Part shown: positions 1 to 8,295 of the stretch, piece after piece
Layout of the letters: every line of letters begins with the position of its first letter
How positions within the stretch are numbered: the stretch's first letter is position 1
NCBI GenBank assembly: GCA_026770575.1
Contig: MU657293.1
Location: 91,807 to 103,737 of the forward strand
Source of the DNA: Pelagophyceae sp. CCMP2097
Taxonomy: Eukaryota; Sar; Pelagophyceae
DNA length: 11,931 bases
Direction: 5' to 3'
The notes under the pieces: generated by a model
What the model was told of the DNA's origin: nothing
The model's database searches: none
The model's input: only the letters and a program-made list of their open reading frames with translations
Translations under genes and position numbers: made by a program

Positions 1-1
1 A

Positions 2-1008
2 AGGAACGGCGTGTCTTTATTTTGCGCTCTGTACGTCGACAACGTCATCAGCGCAGCGTCGGAGCTCAGCATCTGGAAGAAGTTTATCTCTTTTTGCGGC
101 AAGCGGTTCGAACTGGTCGATCTGGGCGAGCTGCGCCACGAGCTCGGCGTCGTTTTTGAAAAGGGCGTCCGAGGCAGCAGGCCCATTTGTTCCTCCAGCA
201 ATCCAGCTTCGTCGCCGACCTCCTGGGCCGCTGGAACGTCGGGCGCCAACCTCGCGCGCAGCCGTGCCAAAAGGAACTCCTACGCCGCCCAACGGAAGGC
301 GACCAACTCCTCGTCGAGCCCGAGCTCTCCAAGTACCGCAAGATCGTTGGCTCGCTCGTCTGGCTGGCATACTGGACGCGCATCGACATCGTACTCTACG
401 TCGTTTTCTGCTGCACGTACATGCACGCGCCGTGCCACTACCACCTTAAGGTCGCCCTCCAAATCCTCAACTATTTGTCGGGAACGGTCAGCTACGGCAT
501 CACGTACCAGCAGGGCGACACGCACCCCGTCGCGTGGTGCGACGCCGACTGGATCGGGCCATGGACGCCGCAGGCCGAGTCCATCGTCTCGACGATCATC
601 ATGTACGGCGGCGCGGCAGTGTTTTGGACGTGCAGCAAATCGGACAACGCAAAACTCTCTTCGACCGAGGCCGAGATCTGCGCAACTTGGACCGCCGTGC
701 CGGGCATCATATCCCTCCGCCAGCTCCTCGAGGACGTCGGAAGCATCAGCGACAAGGAGCGCCCGCCGACGCAGCTCTTCATCGACAATCAAGGCACCGT
801 CAACGCCATGTCGGAGCCCATCATCTCGAAGAAGAACAAGCACATCCGCGCAAAGTACTGGCGTGCACGCCAGGAGAAGGACCTAGGCGCCATCCTGCCG
901 GTCAAGATCCACACAAAGCTCAATCTCGCCAACTACCTCACCAAGCCCGTCGGAGGCTCCGAGGCAATCCGCGACCGCCGCATCCTCATGAACATCGTCG
1001 TCCACTGA
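2..1008 (+). pseudogene. Copia Pol, C-terminal part: end of reverse transcriptase plus RNase H
   Basis: This would be the part of the Copia polyprotein that copies element RNA into DNA and removes the RNA strand. The first frame is open from the window edge and carries the catalytic box as YVDN (32-43) where the family has YVDD, followed by the usual LG-containing segment to about position 160. Around 187 the reading moves to another frame (one base missing, or two extra) and runs to a TGA at 1006-1008. This second frame shows the Copia hallmarks: a VGSLVWLAYWTRIDI segment, an H-LK-ALQILNYLSGT segment, RNase H DADW (Asp at 541), SSTEAE (Glu at 667), DN (Asp at 784), KHIRAKYWR, and a terminal LANYLTKPV. 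The family has ADxLTK there, so a second catalytic Asp is Asn (931-933). Two lost acidic residues plus a frame change point to a dead copy. Confidence 0.85.
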
Positions 1009-1101
1009 GGCTGCCAGCCGCGGTGTACTGACACCGCGATCCAGAAAACGAAGAAGACCCGCGCGCGCTCCGCCACCACCGCCCCCATTTTCAAGGTGGC
1101 G

Positions 1102-1196
1102 TGATAGCAAGACGTATCCGAAGATACTCTGACGTATCCGAAGATACTCTCTATATTACCTTAACTCATCTCGTGTCTGGATTCCTTCTCTCAGCA
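1102..1196 (+). repeat. Probable 3' LTR of the Copia element
   Basis: After the Pol stop at 1008 there is a purine-rich run (1044-1056) and a second short one (1093-1100). From TG at 1102 the composition changes to AT-richer sequence with a CTCTATATTA stretch (1147-1156) and a pyrimidine-rich end terminating in TCAGCA (1191-1196). TG...CA ends and a TATA-like core are typical of LTRs. At 95 bp it would be short for Copia. Without the 5' LTR for comparison, the start is a guess and the CA end is the stronger boundary. Region 1009-1101 shows nothing else. Confidence 0.4.
1111..1150 (+). repeat. Perfect 20-bp tandem duplication
   Basis: The 20-mer GACGTATCCGAAGATACTCT occurs twice back to back (1111-1130 and 1131-1150) without a mismatch. 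It lies inside the presumed LTR just ahead of the TATA-like stretch, a position where promoter-proximal repeats of LTR elements often sit. Each unit contains the imperfect inverted motif GTATCCGAAGATAC. Confidence 0.95.
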
Positions 1197-1330
1197 GTGT
1201 GGCAACCAGTACTTCACCCAAGCGCTGTCGTCCTTGCGGAGCGTGCTTTTGGGCGCCGACAAAGCAATACTGTCCTCAAACGCCGTTGCGAGCCGGACTG
1301 GCAGCGCCGGGTCACGCGGTCGCAAGGCGA
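1197..1330 (-). pseudogene. N-terminal core-binding region of a putative tyrosine recombinase, cut at 1196
   Basis: The minus frame reads LATAFEDSIALSAPKSTLRK (1236-1292) and then DDSAWVKYWLPHC, ending at the Copia junction. Small helical segments with the pattern A...S.A.S T.R.D...W..W...C are characteristic of the SAM-like N-terminal domain of YR-element recombinases. Only this domain start is present; the catalytic R..HxxR..Y residues would lie beyond the inserted Copia. The first in-frame stop (TGA, 1191-1193) belongs to LTR sequence, which supports an insertion into a once-open frame. The same frame stays open rightwards through 1331-1734, an Arg/Ala-rich stretch with no recognisable domain, and on into the minisatellite. 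An unrelated low-complexity ORF end is the alternative. Confidence 0.45.
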
Positions 1331-1734
1331 GGTCGGTATCGCCGCGGTGGAGATCCCTCGACAGCGCGAGCCGGTGCTGGCTCGGGTTGCGCACGGCGCT
1401 ACCGCGCGCCGCGTTGCGCGTCGTCGTGCTGGTTGCGCCGAGCATTGCCGCACTTGGCTGTGCGTGCCGGCCCTCTCTGCACCGCGGGGATGCACCGGCG
1501 CAAATCCCGGCCGCGCCCCAGCTCGCGCCGGTGGTGCCGATTGCCATTCGGCGCCTCACGGTCGTCTGGACGGTGGGGCGTGGCGTGCCGCCCCCCGCCG
1601 GCGTGCTGCTGCCGCGCGCAGCCGCGACCGACGCGGCGACGCGGCTGCTTCCTCCCCGTGCGAGGACGACTGGCGGTCGCACGTCAGTGGACGCGCGTCG
1701 GGCCGTTGCAGCGCTCGCCGCGGCCATGGCCGCT

Positions 1735-2647
1735 CGCCCTGGCCCGTCGCCCGCGACGTCGGCCGAAAACGCCGCGCCGCAGCCGCGCTCGGCGGCCGTG
1801 AGCGCCCGGCAGCGACCAGCAGGCTTTGGCCCGTCGCCCGCGGCTGGCCCGTCGCCTGCGAAATCGGCCGAAAACGCCGCGCCGCCGCCGCGCTCGGCGG
1901 CCGCAAGCGCCCGTTGGCAAACGGCGACCTTTGGCGCGTCTCCCGCGGCTGACCCGTCGCCCGCGACGTCGGCCGGAAACGCCGCGCCGCAGCCGCGCTC
2001 GGCGTCCGTGAGCGCTCGGCAGCGGCAGGCGGGCTTGGGCCCGTCACCCGCGACGTCGGCCGAACACGCCGCGCCGCAGCCGCGCTCGACGTCGGCCGAA
2101 AACGCCACGCCGCCGCCGCGCTCGGCGGCCGCGAGCGCCCGGGGGCCACCGACGGCTTTTGGCCCGTCTCCCGCGGCTTGCCCGTCACCTGCGATTTCGG
2201 CCGGAAACGCCGCGCCGCAGCCGCGCTCGGCGGCCGTGAGCGCCCGGCAGCGGCCGGCGGGCTTTGGCCCGTCACCCGCGACGTCGACCGAAAACGCCGC
2301 GCCGCAGCCGCACTCCGGCCGTGAGCGCCCGGCAGCGGCCGGCGGCCTTTGGTCCGTCGCCCGCGGCTGACCCGTCGCCCGCGACGTTGGCCGAAACCGC
2401 CGCGCCGCAGTCGTGCTCGGCTGCCGTGAGCGACCGGCAGCGGCCGGCGGGCTTTGGCCCGTCACCCGCGACGTCGTCTGAAAACGCCGCGCCATAGCCG
2501 CGCTCGGCGACCGTGAGCGTCCAGCAACGGCCGGCGGCCTTTGACCCGTCTTCCGCGGCTGGCCCGTCGCCCGCGACGTCGGCTGAAAACGCCGCGCCGC
2601 AGCCGCGCTCGGCAGCCGTGAGCGCCCGGCAGTGGCCGGCGGCCTCC
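1735..2647 (-). repeat. Coding minisatellite with 105-bp and 87-bp units
   Basis: About ten units share the core GCCGCGCCGCAGCCGCGCTC on the plus strand. Core starts are at 1771, 1876, 1981, 2068, 2104, 2209, 2296, 2399, 2486 and 2591, giving spacings of 105, 105, 87, 36, 105, 87, 103, 87 and 105. The 105 and 87 forms differ by one copy of an 18-bp subrepeat (GCTGGCCCGTCGCCCGCG type). All spacings but one are multiples of three. On the minus strand the array joins the RNase H frame and encodes an Ala/Gly/Arg-rich repeat of 35 or 29 residues. The 103-bp spacing lacks two bases near 2310-2320 (CGCACTCCGGCCG where others have CGCGCTCGGCGGCCG). Several frames are open across it on both strands because the array is GC-rich and repeated. 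Confidence 0.9.
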
Positions 2648-3130
2648 TGCAAGAAATCCATCGCCGCTGCCGGGAGGTCGAGGCGTTGCTGCGTGGTGCC
2701 GAGCGCCTGGCTCAGAGTCACAAGCTCTTCGAAGCGCCCGCGCGAGGCGAGATCCGCCATCGGGTTGCCCTCGCCGTAGCAGTGCCCGCCGACGAGCTGC
2801 GGCGCCATCGTGCGGAATTCGGGCAGAGCGAGGACGAGCGAGTGAATAATCTGCATGCTTGCCGCGTGCGCCGAGTCGGTCCGCATGACGTCAGTTGTGG
2901 TGAGCGAGTCGGAGAAGACTGCCGCCGTCGCGTTACCGACGTAGGCGGCTGCGACGATGAGGTTGACGCCGACTGCGAGGAATTCCAGCGCCGGTATCGG
3001 CAGCTCGTCGCCTCCAAAGTCGGCATTCGGCACTGACTACCAATAGCCGTGGAACCATCCTCCTGGCGACGGCACCGGCGCGCCACCGTCGAATTGGTTT
3101 CGTTTCGAGGCGTCCGAATAAAGCGAAAAG
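2648..3130 (-). pseudogene. RNase H domain of the YR-type retroelement
   Basis: This domain would degrade the RNA strand of the RNA-DNA hybrid during reverse transcription. It continues the reverse transcriptase frame. The four acidic residues are all present: SDAS (Asp at 3112-3114), ALEF (Glu at 2983-2985), FSDS (Asp at 2908-2910) and NPMADLASRG (Asp at 2752-2754), the last with the preceding His-x-x-Gly-Glu-Gly-Asn context usual in this family. A TAG at 3037-3039 interrupts the frame between the first Asp and the Glu, right after GGWFHGYW. Tryptophan would suit that position, and TGG differs from TAG by one base. After ADLASRG a helical tail ends at about 2640 and runs straight into the minisatellite. 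Confidence 0.75.
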
Positions 3131-4862
3131 GCCACGGCGAGGCCGGCGGTGTCGAGCTCGTCGGCGGCCGTGGGTTCGTGCGCCGCGCGCCACGACACGC
3201 CGGAGCACGTCTCTATGCGTCTGCGCCATTGCGCCAGCGACTTTTGTACCAGCGCGGGCACGGCGAACGTGTCCTCTGGGTCGAGCTTCCACGTGTGCGG
3301 CATGTAAAGGCCGTACATGCCCTCGCGCGTGGCGGCGACGACTCGGACGATGTCCTGGAGCCGGCCGATAAGCGCGCGCCAGTTTGCGAACACCGCCCGC
3401 CCTGATTCGAGCGTCGCGGTAATGTCATGGATAATGCGCAGACGCTTTCTCTGAGGGACGAGCGAGACGCCTGATGCCGTGTGCCCGACGCCGAGCCAAT
3501 CGCCGCCGATGCTCCGTTTGCGCGGGTGCGCCATGATAAGGCCGAATTCGAGCGTGACGCGCCGCCAGACGGCGAGCAGGCGCACGGCGCGGTCGACGCC
3601 GACGACGGCAAAGCGCCCGTCGTCGGTGTAGATGCGGGCGGCGAAGAGGCGAAGCTCGTTGCGGCCCGTTCTCTCCGAGACGGCCGCCCGCGCCGCGATG
3701 TATGCTCGACGGTCTGGGTCCGTCTCGTAGACGAATCGCACTGCCTCCTCGGCATCAAAGATGTCGATGACGTTGTGCGTGAGAGCCCACGCGGCGTCCT
3801 GCTTGACGTTGCTCGCCGGCGCGTACCCGTAGGAGAGACACTTGGTGCTCAGGACTTGGAGCTGCGCTTCGTTCATGGCGTTGATCTACCGCCACGCGAC
3901 GCACGCTTGCCACAGGCCACTCGGTGCGAGAGCGAACTGCATAAAGCTGTCGGCTTCGTTGTCCTGGATGGCGAAGAAGGGCTCGTGCCAAAAGTGATTG
4001 GCGGCATCGAGGAGTATCGCGTCGTCAAAATTGGAGTCGAAGACCGTCGGCTTGACTTCCTTCCACCACTTGGGCTCGATGCCGGCGGTAACGCATGCGT
4101 CGCGCTCGCGCCATCCCGCGCCGGAGGCCGCGTTGATGGAGACAACGGGAGTTCCATCGGCGTGGCGTACGTCTTTCCGAGGCTGACCCGCGTCGGCGAT
4201 TGGACGCGGCCGACCCGGGTCGGCCGGGCGCGCCACCGAGCCCTGCGCGACGAGCCAGAGTGGGAAGAACGGCAGGTGGTTGAAGCTGTCGTACCAGCCG
4301 AGATCGACGAAGCGGTGGTGCTCGCGGTCGATCTGCTCTGTCGCGTCGAACACGGAGAGGAGGTGCGGATTAAACACTGCCGTCAGCGGCACGTCGGCGC
4401 GGAGCTGCGTGCCGTCGACCAGGTGTGACACTACCGCCTGGTGCGGGTAGTGGCGCAGCATACGCTGCCACCACGTAGCATCGAGGTACGACCGTCCCAC
4501 GGCGTCAAAGTCGAGGGGCCCGTAAAGGCCGTCGTCGCCGCGCGCCCGCAGGTCCCACACGACGCCGCGCGCGTGCGGGTGCAGGTGGTGCTGCTCGACA
4601 ATGAAGGTTGTACACGTTCGGACGCCAGTGTCGAGTTGGGCGATGCAGCGTTGGAGCCACGCATGCATCGCCGACAGCTTCGGCTCCATGACGATGCCCT
4701 CGAGCGATACAACGCGCCGCGTCGGCGCTTGCTGCGGCGGCCGCCGTGGGATGGGCGGGGTCGTCGGCGGAGTGTACCGCCGCGTAAACGACGCCACAGC
4801 CAGCTGTTGGCTCGACGCCTGCCTTTGGCGCAAGGCGCCCGGCACGTCGTCTGGACGAAAAG
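3115..4862 (-). pseudogene. Reverse transcriptase of the YR-type (DIRS-like) retroelement
   Basis: The frame begins at the decamer repeat. It reads through an N-terminal section with ARGVVWDLRARG and PLDFDAV, then fingers-like sequence (FNHLPFFPLWLVAQGS). The palm follows: motif A FFAIQDNEADSFMQFALAP (Asp near 3961-3963), motif B LSYGYAPASNVKQ (about 3799-3837) and motif C YTDD (3619-3630), then GLIMAHPRKRSIGGDWLGVG, the Lys/Gly-bearing strand of DIRS- and Gypsy-like enzymes. All catalytic aspartates survive. One TAG (3886-3888) splits the palm between motifs A and B, and reading continues in the same frame on both sides. Plus-strand ORFs across this interval are shadows. The domain is secure; the precise clade is inferred from style. 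Confidence 0.8.
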
Positions 4863-4882
4863 GGACGAAAAGGGACGAAAAA
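4853..4882 (-). repeat. Three tandem copies of a 10-bp unit at a frame break
   Basis: On the plus strand GGACGAAAAG occurs at 4853-4862 and 4863-4872, with GGACGAAAAA at 4873-4882. On the minus strand the units encode FVPFRP-type peptides, and because ten is not a multiple of three each copy moves the frame. The good reading frame upstream (to the right) and the reverse transcriptase frame downstream become continuous if one unit is absent, with a junction reading VPFRPDDVPG. Gain of a copy by slippage is the simplest explanation. Confidence 0.85.
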
Positions 4883-5170
4883 GGCGCCCAGCCGCCCGCC
4901 CGTTGTCCTCCGAAACGAGCCGACGGTGGTGAGCGCGGCTGCGACGTGGGCGTGCGCCGCGAAACCGGCGGCTTCGTCGAGCGTGCACCACTATGCGCCT
5001 TCGCGGTTTGCGACGCGCGCGAGCGCGCTGCCGTCGCAGTCGGCGTCGAGCATGGCGCACGCCACGACGATCTTGCAGCACTCCGTGCCGCAGGCAGGGA
5101 CGTCTGTCGCCAAGATGTGCTCGTGCGTAGAGCCCGGCTGCACGGCGGCGTCGCTCCATGCCGCAGTGCG
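4883..5170 (-). pseudogene. Unrecognised Cys-containing segment ahead of the reverse transcriptase
   Basis: A frame differing from its neighbours on both sides reads as ordinary protein: THEHILATDVPACGTECCKI, then a segment with LDADCDGSALARVANREGA, a TAG at 4991-4993, then WCTLDEAAGF and AHVAAALTTVG to the decamer repeat. I do not recognise the domain. The cluster of cysteines (ACGTECC, then one in DADCDG and one in WCTL) could be a metal site, but no standard finger spacing fits, and I see no aspartic protease D(T/S)G motif. It enters from the right by a frame change near 5155-5170, next to a pyrimidine-rich CTTTCCTCAG on the minus strand (ending at 5171) that resembles a 3' splice site. 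I found no matching donor for it. Confidence 0.4.
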
Positions 5171-6080
5171 CTGAGGAAAGCGCCGCGCGTCGGTGCTTCG
5201 ACCATATCGCCAAACGGCTGCCCGCGGTCCCTCGGGATCAGTGCGACGATGCGGTCACCCCGCGTCGCGAGGACGACGAGTGCAACGAAGGCCGCCGCGA
5301 GGTTGCCCGCGAGTCGTCCCGCTGAGCCGCGGGGCAACTTGGGTGTCCATCCCATGTCGCTGCTCCGTCGCGTCGTGGCCGCGCCCTCGGGTCGCGCCGC
5401 TGGCGCGTCTCCTTTGGCCGGCGGCGGTCCGTGGTGCAGGCCGTGGGCGACGGCTGCGGCGCCGGCTGCGTAAATCGCGCCGTCGCGGCAAACCGGCCGC
5501 TCGCTGCTGCCGGTGCCGCGTTTGTGCGGCGGCGCGCCGCCGCCGCCGCCGCGTGGGCGCGGCCGCGCACTGCTGCCGCCGCTGCGGTCGCGCGTCGATT
5601 CTCTGACGCTGCTGCGCCGGCCGCGCAGCGGCTCGATGCTGTCGTTCGGCGGCTCGAAGCCGCTGCTGTCGGGGACTCGCCGCATCAAACCACCGCCGTC
5701 GTGTTCGCGCGGCGGCGCCCTGACGCCGCGCCCACTCCCGTCGCGGTCTTGCGCCGTCCCGCCGCTGTGTTCCCGCGGCGGGGTGACGTCGCTGTTCTGC
5801 GGCGATGCGTCGCCTCGTGCTCTGCCGCGCGGCGGTGCGCTGGCGCCCCCGCGGCCGCGTGACGACGGGTCGCCGCGACCCCGCGTGGGCGCGCCGCTTT
5901 CAAATGGCCGTGTGCCGCCATAGCCTTGCGCCGGCGACCTGCCGCCGCCGGTTGGCTCGCCGCCGACGCCGCACGGCGCTGGCGCGCCGCCGTCGCCGCT
6001 CAGCGGTGGCGGGCCGCCGCCGCCGCCGCCGGGTGCAAACTGTACTGAGGCGTGGAGGGTGTCTGCCCTTGTCTCCACGC
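5171..6080 (-). pseudogene. Gly/Pro/Arg-rich linker between Gag-like and Pol parts
   Basis: The minus frame begins GVETRADTLHASVQFAPGGG at the end of a putative intron. It continues as a low-complexity stretch with glycine runs, repeated RGRG and PPRGRARG motifs, and a duplicated PPREH(S/D)GG element. It ends with a short hydrophobic stretch (LAGNLAAAFVALVVLA, near 5260-5310) and GDRIVALIPRDRG. RGG-like, basic Gly-rich regions commonly bind RNA, so a nucleocapsid-like role is plausible but inferred. The plus strand shows matching GCC-rich shadow ORFs. The hydrophobic run is too isolated to call a membrane segment. Confidence 0.45.
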
Positions 6081-6145
6081 CTAGCAAAAACTCGCCCGGT
6101 GCACGGTGGTCAAGCCCGTGAGCCCCGCGACGGGCGCGTGCACGC
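6081..6145 (-). other. Candidate 65-nt GC-AG intron in the Gag-like/linker reading frame
   Basis: The left-hand frame stops at TAG 6081-6083 while a different frame opens beyond it. On the minus strand the 65 nt begin with GCGTGC and end in GAGTTTTTGCTAG, a T-rich run before AG. Removing them joins VLNTG to VETRADTLHASVQ and places the upstream and downstream frames exactly in register. The six bases GGCGTG occur at both boundaries (6141-6146 and 6076-6081). The alternative is an insertion flanked by a 6-bp target duplication, or an unrelated frame error. Confidence 0.4.
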
Positions 6146-8285
6146 CGGTGTTGAGGACTTGGTGCGCGGGATCGTTGCCGTGCGGGCAGTAGCGTAGACG
6201 CCCGGCGTCCGACGAGTTGTAAGGGAACATCACGTGCGTGAAGCCGTGCGCAAAGCCCGGGAAAGCGTCGATGATCTTTGCCTTGCTGTAAAGCGATGAC
6301 CGCGCGCCGGGGCCGTAGTCGCGTCCCGGCGTTTTGCCGAGCTCTTCGAGCTCGCGCGGCCGCACGCGCGACCCCGGGCGCGACGTCTGCGTCGCCGGCC
6401 CCGGGCCGGGCGACGCCATCCCGACGCGCTTGCGTCGGTTTTCCTCTTCGAACGCGTACATCGCCTCTGCGAAGAGTGCGCGCGACGGCGCTTCCGGCGA
6501 CCAGAGCGACGGTGGGTATTCCGCGTCGGGCGGCTGCCGCAAAAAATCGGCAAACGTTTCCGCCATGTCGTCGAGGCCGCGCCACACGAGCCGCTGCATG
6601 GCTCCCGTGGCGTTGGACCCGGGCGGGGCGTGATCAAAAAGGTGGCGCGCGTGCTCCGCCAATTCACGCAAATCGCCTTCTGCGTTAAAGCCAAGCGCGG
6701 CAAAGAGGCGGCCGCCTTGTTCGGCGAGGCGCGCGCTTTCCCGCGCCGAGTTTAGCGCGTCTTCCAGCGACAAGCCGCCCATGATGACGCCAAAGAGAGC
6801 GGTGTCGCGCTTTGCGACGATTTCGTGGCGCCAAGGGCAATCGCGCAGGCTGGCCGTGCGCAGTGCCTCGACGAGCGAGTCGCTGGCACAGAAGCTCTCG
6901 CCGCCTTGGTCGTCCCCGTAGAGCGCTGCGCCGAGATACCGCGGCAGCGCGGTTCGCGCGGCGGTGATCTTCGCGACTGTCGGGTCGTTGCTGGTGGTGA
7001 TACCTTTGCCCAAGGCAATTTGCGCCAGCGCTGTCAAGCGCGAATCGAATGTCGCGTGCAGGATGCCGACGTGCGTTGACGCCTCTCGGATGCGCGCTGC
7101 CGCGGCCACGCCCTCCGGCGACAAGAGCAGCCGGTTGAGCAAATCCTGGTTCCCGCGCAGCAGCGCCGCCACGTTGCCCTGCCGCGACGACGAGATGACA
7201 GCGGCGCTCTCCGCCGGCGCCATGTCGACGCGCTGGCGCAGCGCTTTGACCCCCGCCGTGACAGCCGCGACGCGCGCTGCGGCGTCTCGGTCGACGCCCC
7301 TTTGGTATAAATAACCGATTGGGCCGTCGGCGAGTGCTGCTTCGATGGCGTCACACGCGCCCAGCGAGTTGACCGCGCCGGCGCGGCCGAGTCCTGTCGA
7401 GAGCAGCTCTAGGAGCGAAAAGACTTCCTCAGGTGCGGCGCCGTCGAGGACGGTGTCGATGTTGGCGAATTTCGTCAATCACTCGCGGGAGTCGCTTGGC
7501 GAGACCACGCCTGGCTCGCGTCGAATCGCCCGACACGAGGTCTGCCCGCTCGGAGATGTTGGCCGCCGGGTTGCCAAGAGCGCGCTCGAGCGAGTCGATC
7601 CGCGGCGCGATCGAGAGCGACTCGCTGGCGATGTGCACGGCTTGCCGACGTCGTCGTCTCCCGTCGCAATGCCACTCAGCTCGGCGACCTTGGCCAGCTG
7701 CATGCACACCCGCGCCGTCCCGGTGCGCTGCGCGGGCGTGCGTCGCGGGCCACACCACGCAGCGAGCCGCCCGAACGGCGCGAGGCACCTTGCTTCGTCG
7801 ATTAGCGAGCCGATGTCCACGGTCGCCTCGCCGCCTCCCAACGCGAAGTGGTGCTTTGCCGGCACCTTCACGGTGGCCGGCTGCGTTTTTTCAAAGTTGC
7901 TTGCGTCCAGCAAGAGGCGCGCGTCGCCGCGGCACTGCCCGGCGGCCGCACGAATTCGCGCCGCGACCGCGTCCAGGGTGCACGGCGAGAAGTCGACGCC
8001 GGCGTCTAGGAGCGCCGCCTCGATTTGCTCGAACGTGGCCAGCGTGACGGTGTTTCCGAAGAACGAGACGGTGCCGGGCTGGACGGACACGTCAAGCGTC
8101 GCCGCCGGCAAACACAGGCCCTCAAGCATGTGGAACGGCGCCACCGGCGTCACTACGTCGGTGTCCCGCCCGAGGACGGCCTGGAGCGCGCGCACGAATC
8201 CGCGGTCGCCTCCATGGAAGCGCACGAGGTCGCGGCCGGGAACGCCGTCATTCTCCGCGGGCGCCCGCTCGAGGCGCACGGGCAT
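6146..8285 (-). pseudogene. Unrecognised Gag-like protein at the 5' end of the retroelement
   Basis: This is the first protein of the element in its own direction. I chose the ATG at 8283-8285 (MPVRLERAP); the frame is open slightly further right but only into duplicated, non-protein-like sequence. It reads as a mostly helical protein, including LEGLCLPAATLDVSVQPGTV, LLLDASNFEKTQPATVKVPA, LFGVIMGGLSLEDALNSARE and LRELAEHARHLFDHAPPG, with a charged, Pro-rich tail (GMASPGPGPATQTSRPGSRV) and an ending with YCPHGNDPAHQVLNTG. The frame shifts near 7641 and returns near 7485; the middle part (IASESLSIAPRIDSLERAL) is convincing only in the second frame. A TGA at 7479-7481 lies at the return point. 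Position, size and helicity suggest Gag, but I recognise no capsid domain or zinc knuckle. Confidence 0.5.
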
Positions 8286-8295
8286 CGTGCGTTCC

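Larger units (their letters stand above)
1..1196 (+). mobile_element. 3' end of a Ty1/Copia LTR retrotransposon
   Basis: The left edge cuts the element, so only the end of its polyprotein, a short tail and a probable LTR end are present. The order reverse transcriptase then RNase H, with RNase H last, is that of Copia rather than Gypsy elements. The right boundary is set where LTR-like sequence ending in CA (1196) meets minus-strand sequence that reads as part of another element. The five bases after it, GTGTG (1197-1201), would be the target duplication, but the 5' copy lies outside the window. The family call is firm; the exact boundary is inferred. Confidence 0.8.
1197..8285 (-). mobile_element. 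Decayed DIRS-like (tyrosine-recombinase) retroelement, truncated by the Copia insertion
   Basis: Read right to left, the minus strand gives a Gag-like protein, a Gly/Pro/Arg-rich stretch, reverse transcriptase, RNase H, a coding minisatellite and a recombinase-like N-terminus. Reverse transcriptase-RNase H followed by a recombinase is the order of DIRS/YR retrotransposons, which integrate with a tyrosine recombinase instead of a DDE integrase. I see no aspartic protease or integrase motif. The recombinase catalytic domain would lie beyond the Copia insertion, outside the window, so the DIRS assignment depends on the RT/RNase H style and the short recombinase-like segment. At least nine coding lesions are visible, three of them in-frame TAG codons. 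Confidence 0.6.

Noticed and set aside
1234..2370. Long plus-strand Pro/Ala-rich ORF
   Set aside because: Its length comes from the GC-rich minisatellite, open in several frames; the minus strand connects to RNase H and recombinase-like sequence.
3886..3888. TAG removed by a tiny intron
   Set aside because: The only nearby GC...AG pair is 25 nt and would break the frame; a point mutation is simpler.
3481..4428. Plus-strand ORF of 315 codons
   Set aside because: It lies antisense to reverse transcriptase motifs A to C and has no recognisable protein character.
7479..7481. TGA as a true end of a separate 294-codon gene
   Set aside because: The stretch before it reads as protein only in another frame, and reading resumes in the same frame right after it, so it is best explained by paired frame changes.
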